The position numbers and the translations under genes were made by a program. The notes under the pieces were generated by a model. The model did no database searches. It was not told the origin of the DNA and saw only the letters and a program-made list of their open reading frames with translations. Below are positions 35,635 to 45,660 of a stretch of 64,000 nucleotides of DNA, piece after piece. Location: contig NZ_CADFGP010000029.1 in the NCBI RefSeq assembly GCF_902833905.1, positions 1-64,000 of the forward strand, read 5' to 3'. This stretch comes from Paraburkholderia tuberum STM678. Its GTDB lineage: Bacteria; Pseudomonadota; Gammaproteobacteria; Burkholderiales; Burkholderiaceae. How positions within the stretch are numbered: the first letter of the stretch is position 1; every line of letters starts with the position of its first letter.

Positions 35635-35705
35635 AGCACGAAGCGCACGTGCCTTTAACGCGTGCCGAATGCCGCCTGCGAAAGCGGCATTCGCTACCTC
35701 GCGAG

Positions 35706-38108
<2,403 letters not shown>

Positions 38109-38198
38109 ACAAGCCCCTAAGTGTGAAAGAAATTCACGACTGTGCAAGTGGGCTTGAACACGGGCAGCCCATTGGAAGCCTCGACCCCGTGTCTTGCA

Positions 38199-38220
38199 CA
38201 ACCTGTTAGATAAGCAATCG
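38199..38220. repeat. Inverted element, ppsA-side copy
   Basis: On the minus strand it reads CGATTGCTTATCTAACAGGT plus TG, matching the ppsR-side copy at 20 of 22 positions. It lies 91 bases upstream of the ppsA start codon and is oriented towards ppsA. It is a candidate operator or promoter element; no clear -10 box follows at standard spacing. Confidence 0.6.
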
Positions 38221-38397
38221 CCTGGACGGCGGAGACGCGTTGCGTTGCGTGGCGCGCCGGCCGTGGAGCACGAGGCGGAGCACCGAAGAACGCGGTTGCG
38301 CGGACTTACCGCTCGATCTGTTGCGTTCAACGCATATTGACATTAGATAACGTGACGTTGAACGACCGTTCGCGGCAAGTTAGCGGCCAATCGCCTG

Positions 38398-38429
38398 CAA
38401 TTGCTTATCCAACAGGTTGCCGCTATTCT
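38398..38429 (+). promoter_or_regulatory. Putative ppsR promoter with the second copy of the inverted element
   Basis: The element CAATTGCTTATCCAACAGGT plus TG (38398-38419) contains TTGCTT (38401-38406). This is 17 bases before TATTCT (38424-38429), a reasonable sigma-70 promoter for ppsR. Elsewhere, the 519-base ppsA/ppsR intergenic region shows no gene. Confidence 0.5.
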
Positions 38430-38627
38430 ACCGTGCCGACTCCTGAAATGTGGCAGTCGGTCGAGAATTGCGCCTCGAGTCGCGCGCCGACCGAGCCAGC
38501 GGGCTTTTGCGGGACCGCCCGCGCGGGACACGAGCGTGGCGCGCCCGCCGCCGGGCGGTTTGATTCGAGCGCGTTGTCGCGCTCGCGCTTTCCGGCTCAT
38601 TTGCCTTTCACGTTCACAACTCCTCTG

Positions 38628-39443
38628 ATGCCGCCCACCGTATTCATCGTCTCAGACGGTACCGGGATTACTGCCGAAACCTTCGCGCATTCGATCCTCT
38701 CCCAGTTCGACCAGAAATTCCGCCTGGTCCGCGTGCCATTCGTCGACTCGACCGAGAAGGCCTACGCAACGCTCGAAAAGATCAACGAAGCGGTCGTGCA
38801 GGACGGCCGTCGACCGATCGTGTTCACCACGCTGGTCGATAGCTCGTCGAATCAGATCGTGAAGGGTTCGAACGCGCTCGTGCTCGACATGTTCCAGACC
38901 TTCGTCGAGCCGCTCGAGCAGGAACTGGAACTGAAGTCGAGCCACGCGATGGGGCGCGGCCACCAGAACGCGGACACCGAGGAGTACAAGAACCGGATCG
39001 AGGCGATCAATTTCTCGCTCGCGCACGACGACGGTCAATCGAATCGCAATCTCGCAGACGCCGACGTGATCCTCGTCGGCGTGTCGCGCAGCGGCAAGAC
39101 CCCGACGAGCCTTTACCTGGCGATGCAGTACGGCGTGAAAGCGGCGAACTATCCGCTGATTCCCGAAGATTTCGAACGCGGCAAGCTGCCGACGCCGCTA
39201 CGCGAGCATCGACAGAAGATGTTCGGCTTGTCGATCGATCCGCAGCGGCTGTCGGAGATCCGTAACGAGCGGCGGCCGGGCAGCAAGTATGCGGCGCCGG
39301 AAAACTGCCGCTATGAGATCAACGAAGCCGAAACGATGATGCGGCGCGAGGGGATCAAGTGGCTGTCGTCGACGCACAAGTCGATCGAGGAAATCGCGAC
39401 GACGATCCTGCAGGAGATCAAGCTGGATCGGCCGTCGTATTGA
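38628..39443 (+). CDS. ppsR: PEP synthase regulatory protein (bifunctional kinase/pyrophosphorylase)
   Basis: PpsR (PSRP, DUF299) inactivates PEP synthase by ADP-dependent phosphorylation and reactivates it by Pi-dependent pyrophosphorolysis. The 271-residue product opens with PPTVFIVSDGTGITAETFAHS, has the P-loop GVSRSGKTPTSLYLA and a C-terminal region NCRYEINEAETMMRREGIKW, all typical. The ATG at 38628 gives the standard length; the long upstream open frame is not protein-like. It is divergent from ppsA, as expected for regulator and target. Confidence 0.95.
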   Translation: MPPTVFIVSDGTGITAETFAHSILSQFDQKFRLVRVPFVDSTEKAYATLEKINEAVVQDGRRPIVFTTLVDSSSNQIVKGSNALVLDMFQTFVEPLEQELELKSSHAMGRGHQNADTEEYKNRIEAINFSLAHDDGQSNRNLADADVILVGVSRSGKTPTSLYLAMQYGVKAANYPLIPEDFERGKLPTPLREHRQKMFGLSIDPQRLSEIRNERRPGSKYAAPENCRYEINEAETMMRREGIKWLSSTHKSIEEIATTILQEIKLDRPSY

Positions 39444-39458
39444 GGGATGGCCGAGCAG

Positions 39459-39493
39459 GCGTTGCGTTGCCGGGCCAGAGCCCTCGCAACGCC
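39459..39493 (+). terminator. Possible terminator between ppsR and the trmH-like gene
   Basis: GGCGTTGCG and CGCAACGCC form a 9-base stem with an 18-base GC-rich loop after the ppsR stop codon. The nearest T-tract starts about 11 bases later, so the call is weak. Confidence 0.3.
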
Positions 39494-39501
39494 ACTTAAG
39501 T

Positions 39502-40290
39502 CTACTTTTTGCGCCCGCGCTGCTGCCGGCACTGCTCGAACACGCAGACCGCCGCCGCGGCCGCCACGTTCAGCGACTCCATACCGCCGGGCTGCGGAAT
39601 CGTCACCCGCAACGACACGGCATCGCGCCACGCCTGCGACACGCCTGCCCCTTCGTTGCCGAACACCCACGCGAGCGGCCTGCTCAGGTCGCTGTCATAG
39701 ATCGCTTCGGCACCGTGCGAATCGGTGATGACGATCGGTACCGCGAGCCGTTCGATCAGCGCACGCGCTTCGACATCCTCATGAATCTGCAACAGGAAGT
39801 GCGCGCCCATCCCCGAGCGCAGCACCTTCGACGACCACGCGTATGCGGTACCCGGCGCGCAGAACACGTGCTCGATACCCGCAGCCGCTGCGCTGCGCAG
39901 AATCGAGCCGACGTTGCCCGCGTCCTGCACGCCGTCGAGCACGAGACAGTTTTGCTCGACGCGCTCGGGCAGCGGTGCGTCGAGCTTCTCGACGAGCAGC
40001 AGAATCCCGACCCCATGCACGACATTCGACAACTGTCCGAACAACGCATCCGGCAGCGTCACGAGCCGATGCTCGTCGATGCGTGACACGATCGCCTGCG
40101 CTTCGTCGTGACGCAACGCGCCGTCGGTGACGACGCATAGCTCCGGCTGACCTGCGACGTCGAGATACGTGCTTGCGAGATGGAAGCCCTCGAGCAGCGC
40201 GTGGCCGCTGCGGCGCTGTTGATGCGTCGAGCCGGCCAGTGCCTTCAGGCGCTTGTAGAGCGGATTGTCCCGCGAGGTGATGGCTTTCAC
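39502..40290 (-). CDS. TrmH/SpoU-family RNA 2'-O-methyltransferase
   Basis: The roughly 262-residue product has an N-terminal RNA-binding substrate domain (KAITSRDNPLYKRLKALAGS; HALLEGFHLA) and a SPOUT methyltransferase domain. The three motifs are visible: LDGVQDAGNVGSILRSAAAAG, WVFGNEGAGVSQ and IPQPGGMESLNVAAAAAVCVF (trefoil knot SAM site). The substrate nucleotide, rRNA or tRNA, cannot be assigned. The GTG at 40290 is preferred because family homology starts there; a TTG 42 bases upstream is possible. It follows rnhB on the same strand. Confidence 0.88.
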   Translation of the reverse strand: MKAITSRDNPLYKRLKALAGSTHQQRRSGHALLEGFHLASTYLDVAGQPELCVVTDGALRHDEAQAIVSRIDEHRLVTLPDALFGQLSNVVHGVGILLLVEKLDAPLPERVEQNCLVLDGVQDAGNVGSILRSAAAAGIEHVFCAPGTAYAWSSKVLRSGMGAHFLLQIHEDVEARALIERLAVPIVITDSHGAEAIYDSDLSRPLAWVFGNEGAGVSQAWRDAVSLRVTIPQPGGMESLNVAAAAAVCVFEQCRQQRGRKK

Positions 40291-40382
40291 AGGCAGCGAA
40301 GGCGGTGAGAAGGGAAAAGGAATCAGCGGCAATCAACGGCGCGCAAGCGCGGAGCGCGCTCGAGCCGCGCTGATGGGGTCGG

Positions 40383-41132
40383 TCACGCGAAGCCGGCTTC
40401 GCCGAACGCATCGTCGTCGAGCAGCAGCGCGTCGGCCACGATGACGGCGTCCGCCGACGGCAACGGCACGCCAGTGCCGAACCTCAAATGCGCTTCGCGC
40501 ACCGGCGCGAACGAGCGCCGATGATGCTCGCACGGCCCATGCTCGCGCAGCGCCGCGAGATGCTGCGGCGTGCCATAACCGGCATGCGCGTCGAAGCCGT
40601 ACATCGGATACGCCTGGTGCAGTTCGACCAGCATGCGGTCGCGCGTGACCTTCGCGAGAATCGACGCCGCCGAGATGCTCTTCACGAGCGCGTCGCCGCC
40701 AATCACCGCCTCGCTACGGATGCTGAGCGTCGGGCAACGGTTGCCGTCGATCTTCACGAGCGTCGGCACGACCGACAGGCCCTCGACCGCGCGCTTCATC
40801 GCGAGCATGGTGGCGTGCAGGATGTTCAGCGAATCGATTTCCTCGACTGTCGCCGACGCGACGCAGTACGCGAGCGCACGCTCGACGATCTTGTCGTACA
40901 GCGCTTCGCGCTTGAGTGCGCTCAGCACCTTCGAATCGTCGAGGCCACGGATCATCGGTTTGGCGGGATCGAAAATCACCGCCGCCGCGACGACCGGACC
41001 GGCCAGCGGTCCGCGCCCTGCTTCGTCAACGCCGCAGACGATGTCGTCGGCGCTCTCGAAGTTCAGGCCGGCTTGCGCCACTACCCGAACGGTGGCCGCG
41101 ATCTTCCGGCGAGGCGCGCCCGCGGCGGTCAT
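40383..41132 (-). CDS. rnhB: Ribonuclease HII
   Basis: RnhB cleaves RNA in RNA-DNA hybrids and removes misincorporated ribonucleotides. The 249-residue product has the catalytic acidic residues in VCGVDEAGRGPLAGPVVAAA (DEAG), IDGN and the AKVTRDR segment with the final Asp. The C-terminal tail of about 30 residues (PLPSADAVIVADALLLDDD...) is longer than in E. coli. The ATG before TAAGAPRRK overlaps the lpxB stop codon by 4 bases, as in the usual lpxB-rnhB arrangement. Confidence 0.95.
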   Translation of the reverse strand: MTAAGAPRRKIAATVRVVAQAGLNFESADDIVCGVDEAGRGPLAGPVVAAAVIFDPAKPMIRGLDDSKVLSALKREALYDKIVERALAYCVASATVEEIDSLNILHATMLAMKRAVEGLSVVPTLVKIDGNRCPTLSIRSEAVIGGDALVKSISAASILAKVTRDRMLVELHQAYPMYGFDAHAGYGTPQHLAALREHGPCEHHRRSFAPVREAHLRFGTGVPLPSADAVIVADALLLDDDAFGEAGFA

Positions 41133-42298
41133 GGCCGCCCCGCCCGCTGCTCGACAACGCTCGCCACGACTTCGGCCGCGCGCTGCGCGGTGTTCTGCTT
41201 CAGCACGTGATGCATCTCCGTGAAGATTTCCTTCAGCGTGCGCCGGTTCGCCTCGTCGCGCAACTGCTTCAGCGTCGCCTCGGCGAGCGCCTGCGGCGTC
41301 GCGAAGTGCTGCAGGATCTCCGGCACCACGAAACGCCCGGCCAGGATGTTCGGCAGGCCGACGTACGGCAGATAGCCCTGGCGGCGCATGATCTGGCCGG
41401 TCAGCCAGGGCACCTTGTACGAAATCACCATCGGCTTTTTCAGCAGCGCGGCTTCGAGCGTGACGGTGCCGCTCTTCACGAGAATCGCGTCGGCGGCGGT
41501 CATCGCGAGTTGCGACTGGCCTTCGGTGATGGTCAGCACGAGGCCCGGATGCGCATCGACGAGCGGCTGCAGCAGCGCACGCAACGCGGGCGTCGCCGCC
41601 GGCATCACGAAGCGCACGCTGGGCTCCTGGTGCTGCATCATCTCCATCGCCGCGAAGAACGTCGGGCCGATCAGGTCGATCTCGGAGCGCCGGCTGCCCG
41701 GCAGCACCGCGATCACCGGCCCGCTTTCCGCGAGACCGAGTGCGCGGCGCGCACCGAGGGTGTCGGGTTCGAGCGGGATCTGATCGGCCAGCGGATGCCC
41801 GACGTACGACGCCGCGACACCCGCCTTTTCGAGCAGCGCGGTTTCGAACGGGAACACGCACAGCATGTGGTCGACGGCCTTGGCGATCTTCTTGATGCGC
41901 CCACCACGCCACGCCCAGATGGACGGGCAGACGAAGTGCACGGTCGGAATGCCGGCGTCGCGCAGTGCGTGCTCGAGCCCGAAATTGAAGTCGGGCGCGT
42001 CGACGCCGACGAACACGGACGGCGGTTCGGCGAGCAACTGACGCTTGAGCTCGTTGCGGATACCGAGGATTTCAGGAATGTGCCGCAATGCTTCGACATA
42101 GCCGCGCACCGTCAGCTTTTCCATCGGCCAGTGGGCGTCGAAGCCCGCGGCGATCATGCGCGGACCGCCGATGCCGTAGTACTGCGTGGCGGCCGGCAAC
42201 CGGCTGCCGAGGCCGTCGAGCAGCGACGCGGCGAGCAGGTCGCCGGACGGCTCGCCGGCCACCATCGCGACGCGCAGCGGACTGGGTTGCAACGTCAT
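41129..42298 (-). CDS. lpxB: Lipid-A-disaccharide synthase
   Basis: LpxB joins UDP-2,3-diacylglucosamine and lipid X to give the lipid A disaccharide at the inner membrane. The 389-residue product opens with LRVAMVAGEPSGDLLAASLL and contains GIGGPRM, GVDAPDFNF, SIWAWRGGRIKKI, VLPGSRRSEI and SGTVTLEAALL, all typical of this GT-B enzyme. It is located between lpxA and rnhB with minimal spacing. The length is normal. Confidence 0.96.
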   Translation of the reverse strand: MTLQPSPLRVAMVAGEPSGDLLAASLLDGLGSRLPAATQYYGIGGPRMIAAGFDAHWPMEKLTVRGYVEALRHIPEILGIRNELKRQLLAEPPSVFVGVDAPDFNFGLEHALRDAGIPTVHFVCPSIWAWRGGRIKKIAKAVDHMLCVFPFETALLEKAGVAASYVGHPLADQIPLEPDTLGARRALGLAESGPVIAVLPGSRRSEIDLIGPTFFAAMEMMQHQEPSVRFVMPAATPALRALLQPLVDAHPGLVLTITEGQSQLAMTAADAILVKSGTVTLEAALLKKPMVISYKVPWLTGQIMRRQGYLPYVGLPNILAGRFVVPEILQHFATPQALAEATLKQLRDEANRRTLKEIFTEMHHVLKQNTAQRAAEVVASVVEQRAGRP

Positions 42299-42301
42299 CG
42301 G

Positions 42302-43090
42302 TTAGCGGATGATGCCGCGCTGCGACGCTTCGACGAACGCGAGCAGCGTCTGCACCGGGGTGTCGCCGTCACCGCCGGCCGAACCGAGTTCCTTCAGTCG
42401 CACCTTCGCTTCTTCGAGCGACAGGCCGTTCTTGTACAGCACGCGATACGCGGTGCGCAGCACCGAGATCGCGTCGGCCGAGAAGCCGCGGCGGCGCAGC
42501 CCTTCGACGTTGATGCCGTGCGGCTCGGCCTTGTTGCCCGCGGCGATCACGTACGGCGGCACGTCCTGCACGAGCGCCGAGGCGCCGCCGAGCATCGAAT
42601 GCGCACCGATGCGCACGAACTGATGCACGCCCGACATGCCGCCGATGATCGCGTAGTCGCCGATCGTCACGTGACCGGCCATCTGCGCGTTGCTCGACAG
42701 GATCACGTTGTTGCCGACGTGGCAGTCGTGACCGATGTGCACGTAGGCCATGATCCAGTTGTCGTCGCCGAGCGTGGTGACGCCCGCGTCCTGCACCGTG
42801 CCGGTGTGGATCGTCGTGAACTCGCGGATCATGTTGCGGTTGCCGATCACGAGCCTGGTCGGCTCGTCCTGGTACTTCATGTCCTGCGGACGCCCGCCGA
42901 CCGATGCGTAATGGCCGATGCGGTTGTCTTCGCCGAGCGTGGTATAGCCTTCGATCACGCTGTGCGAGCCGACCGTGCTGCGCGCACCGATCGTCACGTG
43001 TGCGCCGATCACCGCATAGGGCCCGACTTCGACGGATTCGTCCAGCTGCGCGCCCGCTTCGATGATCGCGGTGGGATGGATCCTGCTCAT
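42302..43090 (-). CDS. lpxA: UDP-N-acetylglucosamine acyltransferase
   Basis: LpxA attaches the first 3-hydroxyacyl chain to UDP-GlcNAc in lipid A synthesis. The 262-residue product is a left-handed parallel beta-helix with many hexapeptide repeats (IHPTAIIEAGAQLDESVEVG onwards), the catalytic-His segment GHDCHVGNN and a C-terminal helical region (RRRGFSADAISVLRTAYRVL). It ends 3 bases before lpxB starts. It shares the operon with lpxD and fabZ. Confidence 0.96.
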   Translation of the reverse strand: MSRIHPTAIIEAGAQLDESVEVGPYAVIGAHVTIGARSTVGSHSVIEGYTTLGEDNRIGHYASVGGRPQDMKYQDEPTRLVIGNRNMIREFTTIHTGTVQDAGVTTLGDDNWIMAYVHIGHDCHVGNNVILSSNAQMAGHVTIGDYAIIGGMSGVHQFVRIGAHSMLGGASALVQDVPPYVIAAGNKAEPHGINVEGLRRRGFSADAISVLRTAYRVLYKNGLSLEEAKVRLKELGSAGGDGDTPVQTLLAFVEASQRGIIR

Positions 43091-43190
43091 GCGTCCTCGC
43101 TTCTGATTCTGTTGCGTTGTGTGGATGGCCTTGCCGTCAGGGCCGCCGCGCGCGTGCCTTGCCGCGCCGCGACCTGCCCCGACGCGGGCT

Positions 43191-43655
43191 TTACGCGTCG
43201 TTGTCCGTGTGGCGCACCGCGCACATCAGATCGGCTTCCGCCGCGACGACGCCATCCACTTCGGCGCGCGCCTTGAACTTCCAGATGCCGCGCATGTGAC
43301 GCTCGAACGTGCAGTTCAGGATCAGCTGATCGCCCGGTTCCACCACGCGCTTGAAGCGCGCGTTGTCGATGCCGACGAACAGGTACAGCGTGTTCGACGG
43401 ATCGCTCGGCTCTTCCGAGAACGTCAGCAGCGCTGCGGTCTGCGCGAGGGCTTCGAGGATCAGCACGCCTGGCATCACCGGCCGCGTCGGGAAATGTCCC
43501 TGGAAATACGGCTCATTGATCGACACGTTCTTCAACGCTTTGATGCTCTTGTGCGGTTCGAGTTCGAGCACCCGGTCGACCAGCAGGATCGGATAACGAT
43601 GCGGCAGCAGCGTGAGAATCTTATGAATGTCGAGATTGATTTTTTCGGTGCTCAT
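43191..43655 (-). CDS. fabZ: 3-hydroxyacyl-ACP dehydratase FabZ
   Basis: FabZ dehydrates 3-hydroxyacyl-ACPs in fatty acid elongation and competes with LpxA/LpxD for the same substrates. The 154-residue hot-dog protein has LLPHRYPILLVDRV, the catalytic His in QGHFPTRPVMPGV and the catalytic Glu in LILEALAQ. The ATG before STEKINLDIHKIL was chosen over the upstream extension. The position between lpxD and lpxA is conserved. Confidence 0.95.
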   Translation of the reverse strand: MSTEKINLDIHKILTLLPHRYPILLVDRVLELEPHKSIKALKNVSINEPYFQGHFPTRPVMPGVLILEALAQTAALLTFSEEPSDPSNTLYLFVGIDNARFKRVVEPGDQLILNCTFERHMRGIWKFKARAEVDGVVAAEADLMCAVRHTDNDA

Positions 43656-43841
43656 GGTGTTTCTGCTCACGCATTGACTGCGCGATGATGACTGCGGATG
43701 CTGGGTGCAGGTGGGTTGAAAACGCGCACGACCGGCGCCTCTGATGACCGGTGGTCGTGCCACCCGGTCACGGCCACCGGCTTTGCTTCATGATGCTCGA
43801 CCACTATTTTACGCGGTGCGGATGGGTCGCCGGGATAACTG

Positions 43842-44954
43842 TCAGATCTTGTTGCCTGCGGGTTGACCTGCGGCGCCGTCAGTGGCATTGCCGGCTTTGT
43901 CGACGGTGGCGTTCTCCAGCGCTTTGATGCGATCGCGAAGCTTGTCGATATTGCGCAGCAGCGCGGCGCTTTTGTTCCAGTCCGCGTGGTTCACGGCCGG
44001 GAACGCGCTCGTGTACATGCCGGGCTTCAGCAGCGACTTCGACACGCCCGACTTTGCGGTGACGATCACGTAATCGGCGAGCGTCACGTGTCCGGCAATG
44101 CCGACCGCGCCGCCGATCATGCAATGACGGCCGATGGTCGTGCTGCCCGCGATGCCCGCGCAGCCCGCGATCACCGTGTAGGCGCCGACCTTGCAGTTGT
44201 GGCCGATCTGCACGAGGTTGTCGATCTTCACGCACTCCTCGATGATCGTGTCGGCCATCGCGCCGCGGTCGATCGTGGTGTTCGCGCCGATTTCGACGTC
44301 GTTCGCGATCGACACGCCGCCGACCTGCGGAATCTTGACCCAACTGCCGGTGCGTGCGTCGCCCTCGCCGACGAAGTCGGGCGCGAAGCCGAAGCCGTCC
44401 GAGCCGATCACCGCGCCCGCGTGGACGATCACGCGCTCGCCGAGCTTGCAGCCGTGGTACACGGTCACGTTCGGATACAGATGTGAGTTCGCCCCGACGC
44501 GGGTGCCGCGGCCGATTACGACGTTGGCGTCGAGCCGCGCGTGCTCGCCGATCACTGCGCCCGCTTCCACGGTGACACGCGGACCGATCACCGCGCTCGC
44601 GGCGACCTGGGCGGAAGGATCGATGGTTGCGCTCGGATGCACGCCGGGGACTGCCCTCGGCGCGGCCAGGTCGATGAAGGTTTGCGCGATGCGCGCAAAG
44701 TAAGCGTAGGGATTCGGCGTGACGATGAAGTTTCGAGCTTCGCGCGAGGCGAGCTTCGCAAGGTCGCCGGCATTGATCAGCACTGCGCCGGCGCGGGTCG
44801 TTTCGACCTGCGACAGATACTTAGGATTGGCGAGGAACGCCAACTGGTCCGGGCCGGCCTGGTCGAGCGGCGCAAGACTGCTCACGCGCTGCGCCCCGTT
44901 ACCGACTACTTCACCGCCGAACCGCTGGACGATGTCCTCGAGCGTAAATGCCAT
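43842..44954 (-). CDS. lpxD: UDP-3-O-(3-hydroxyacyl)glucosamine N-acyltransferase
   Basis: LpxD adds the second (N-linked) hydroxyacyl chain in lipid A synthesis. The 370-residue product has the N-terminal uridine-binding domain (FTLEDIVQRFGGEVVGNG; DQLAFLANPKYL), the hexapeptide beta-helix and the catalytic-His segment QIGHNCKVG. A C-terminal helix has DKLRDRIKALENAT. The ATG before AFTLEDIV was chosen; the 30 codons upstream are spurious. The 186 bases between lpxD and fabZ are gene-free. Confidence 0.95.
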   Translation of the reverse strand: MAFTLEDIVQRFGGEVVGNGAQRVSSLAPLDQAGPDQLAFLANPKYLSQVETTRAGAVLINAGDLAKLASREARNFIVTPNPYAYFARIAQTFIDLAAPRAVPGVHPSATIDPSAQVAASAVIGPRVTVEAGAVIGEHARLDANVVIGRGTRVGANSHLYPNVTVYHGCKLGERVIVHAGAVIGSDGFGFAPDFVGEGDARTGSWVKIPQVGGVSIANDVEIGANTTIDRGAMADTIIEECVKIDNLVQIGHNCKVGAYTVIAGCAGIAGSTTIGRHCMIGGAVGIAGHVTLADYVIVTAKSGVSKSLLKPGMYTSAFPAVNHADWNKSAALLRNIDKLRDRIKALENATVDKAGNATDGAAGQPAGNKI

Positions 44955-45049
44955 GCCTATCCTGTCTCCAACCTGTTCAATCATTGCGAGGGGCGCGCGC
45001 CGAGGCGTGCGGGGCGACCGTGCGCCGCCCTCAGTCGCCCTCATTGCCC

Positions 45050-45577
45050 TTAGTTGCCCGATGCCGCAAGTGCCTTCAGCACCTGGTCGGTGATATCGAT
45101 GCGCGGGCTCACGTACACCGCTTCCTGGACGATCAGATCGTAGTGCTGCGTTTCGGCGATCTGCTTGATGACCTTGTTCGCGCGATCGAGCACCGCCGCG
45201 AGTTCCTCGTTGCGGCGCTGGTTCAGGTCTTCGCGGAACTCACGCTGCTTGCGTTGGAAGTCCGAGTCGAGCTGCGACAGGTCGCGCTGCTTTTGCGCGC
45301 GATCGGTCGCCGACATTGTCGCGCCATTCTTGTCGAGTGCATCGGACATCGACTTGAGCTTTTGCGCCATGTCGGCGAGATCCTTGTCCCGCTTCGCGAA
45401 TTCGGCCTCGAGCTTCAGCTGCGCGGCTTTCGCCGCCGCCGATTCGCGCAGGATGCGGTCGGAATTCACCGCGGCGATCCTCGCCTCCTGCGCGTGCGCC
45501 ATGCCGACCCCGAGGGTCATTGCCAGCGCCAATGCGCACGCTACACGTTTCGAAAACATACCGGTTAGCAAAGTCAT
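45050..45577 (-). CDS. skp: Periplasmic chaperone Skp/OmpH
   Basis: Skp is a trimeric chaperone that shields unfolded outer-membrane proteins in the periplasm. The product (about 175 residues) has a signal peptide (FSKRVACALALAMTLGVGMAHA, cleaved before QEARIAAVN), then long charged helices (KAAQLKLEAEFAKRDKDL...) forming the tentacles, and the C-terminal strand segment (YDLIVQEAVYVSPRIDITD). The start may be ATG 45577 or ATG 45559; the latter gives a shorter n-region, and neither has a good ribosome-binding site. It lies directly downstream of bamA. Confidence 0.92.
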   Translation of the reverse strand: MTLLTGMFSKRVACALALAMTLGVGMAHAQEARIAAVNSDRILRESAAAKAAQLKLEAEFAKRDKDLADMAQKLKSMSDALDKNGATMSATDRAQKQRDLSQLDSDFQRKQREFREDLNQRRNEELAAVLDRANKVIKQIAETQHYDLIVQEAVYVSPRIDITDQVLKALAASGN

Positions 45578-45660
45578 CCTCTCGATACTGTAGTTTGGCC
45601 GGGTCCGCCGCCGCAGCCGGCCGCCGGCAACGCCGGCCGCCGGGAACACCCGCCGCCCGA

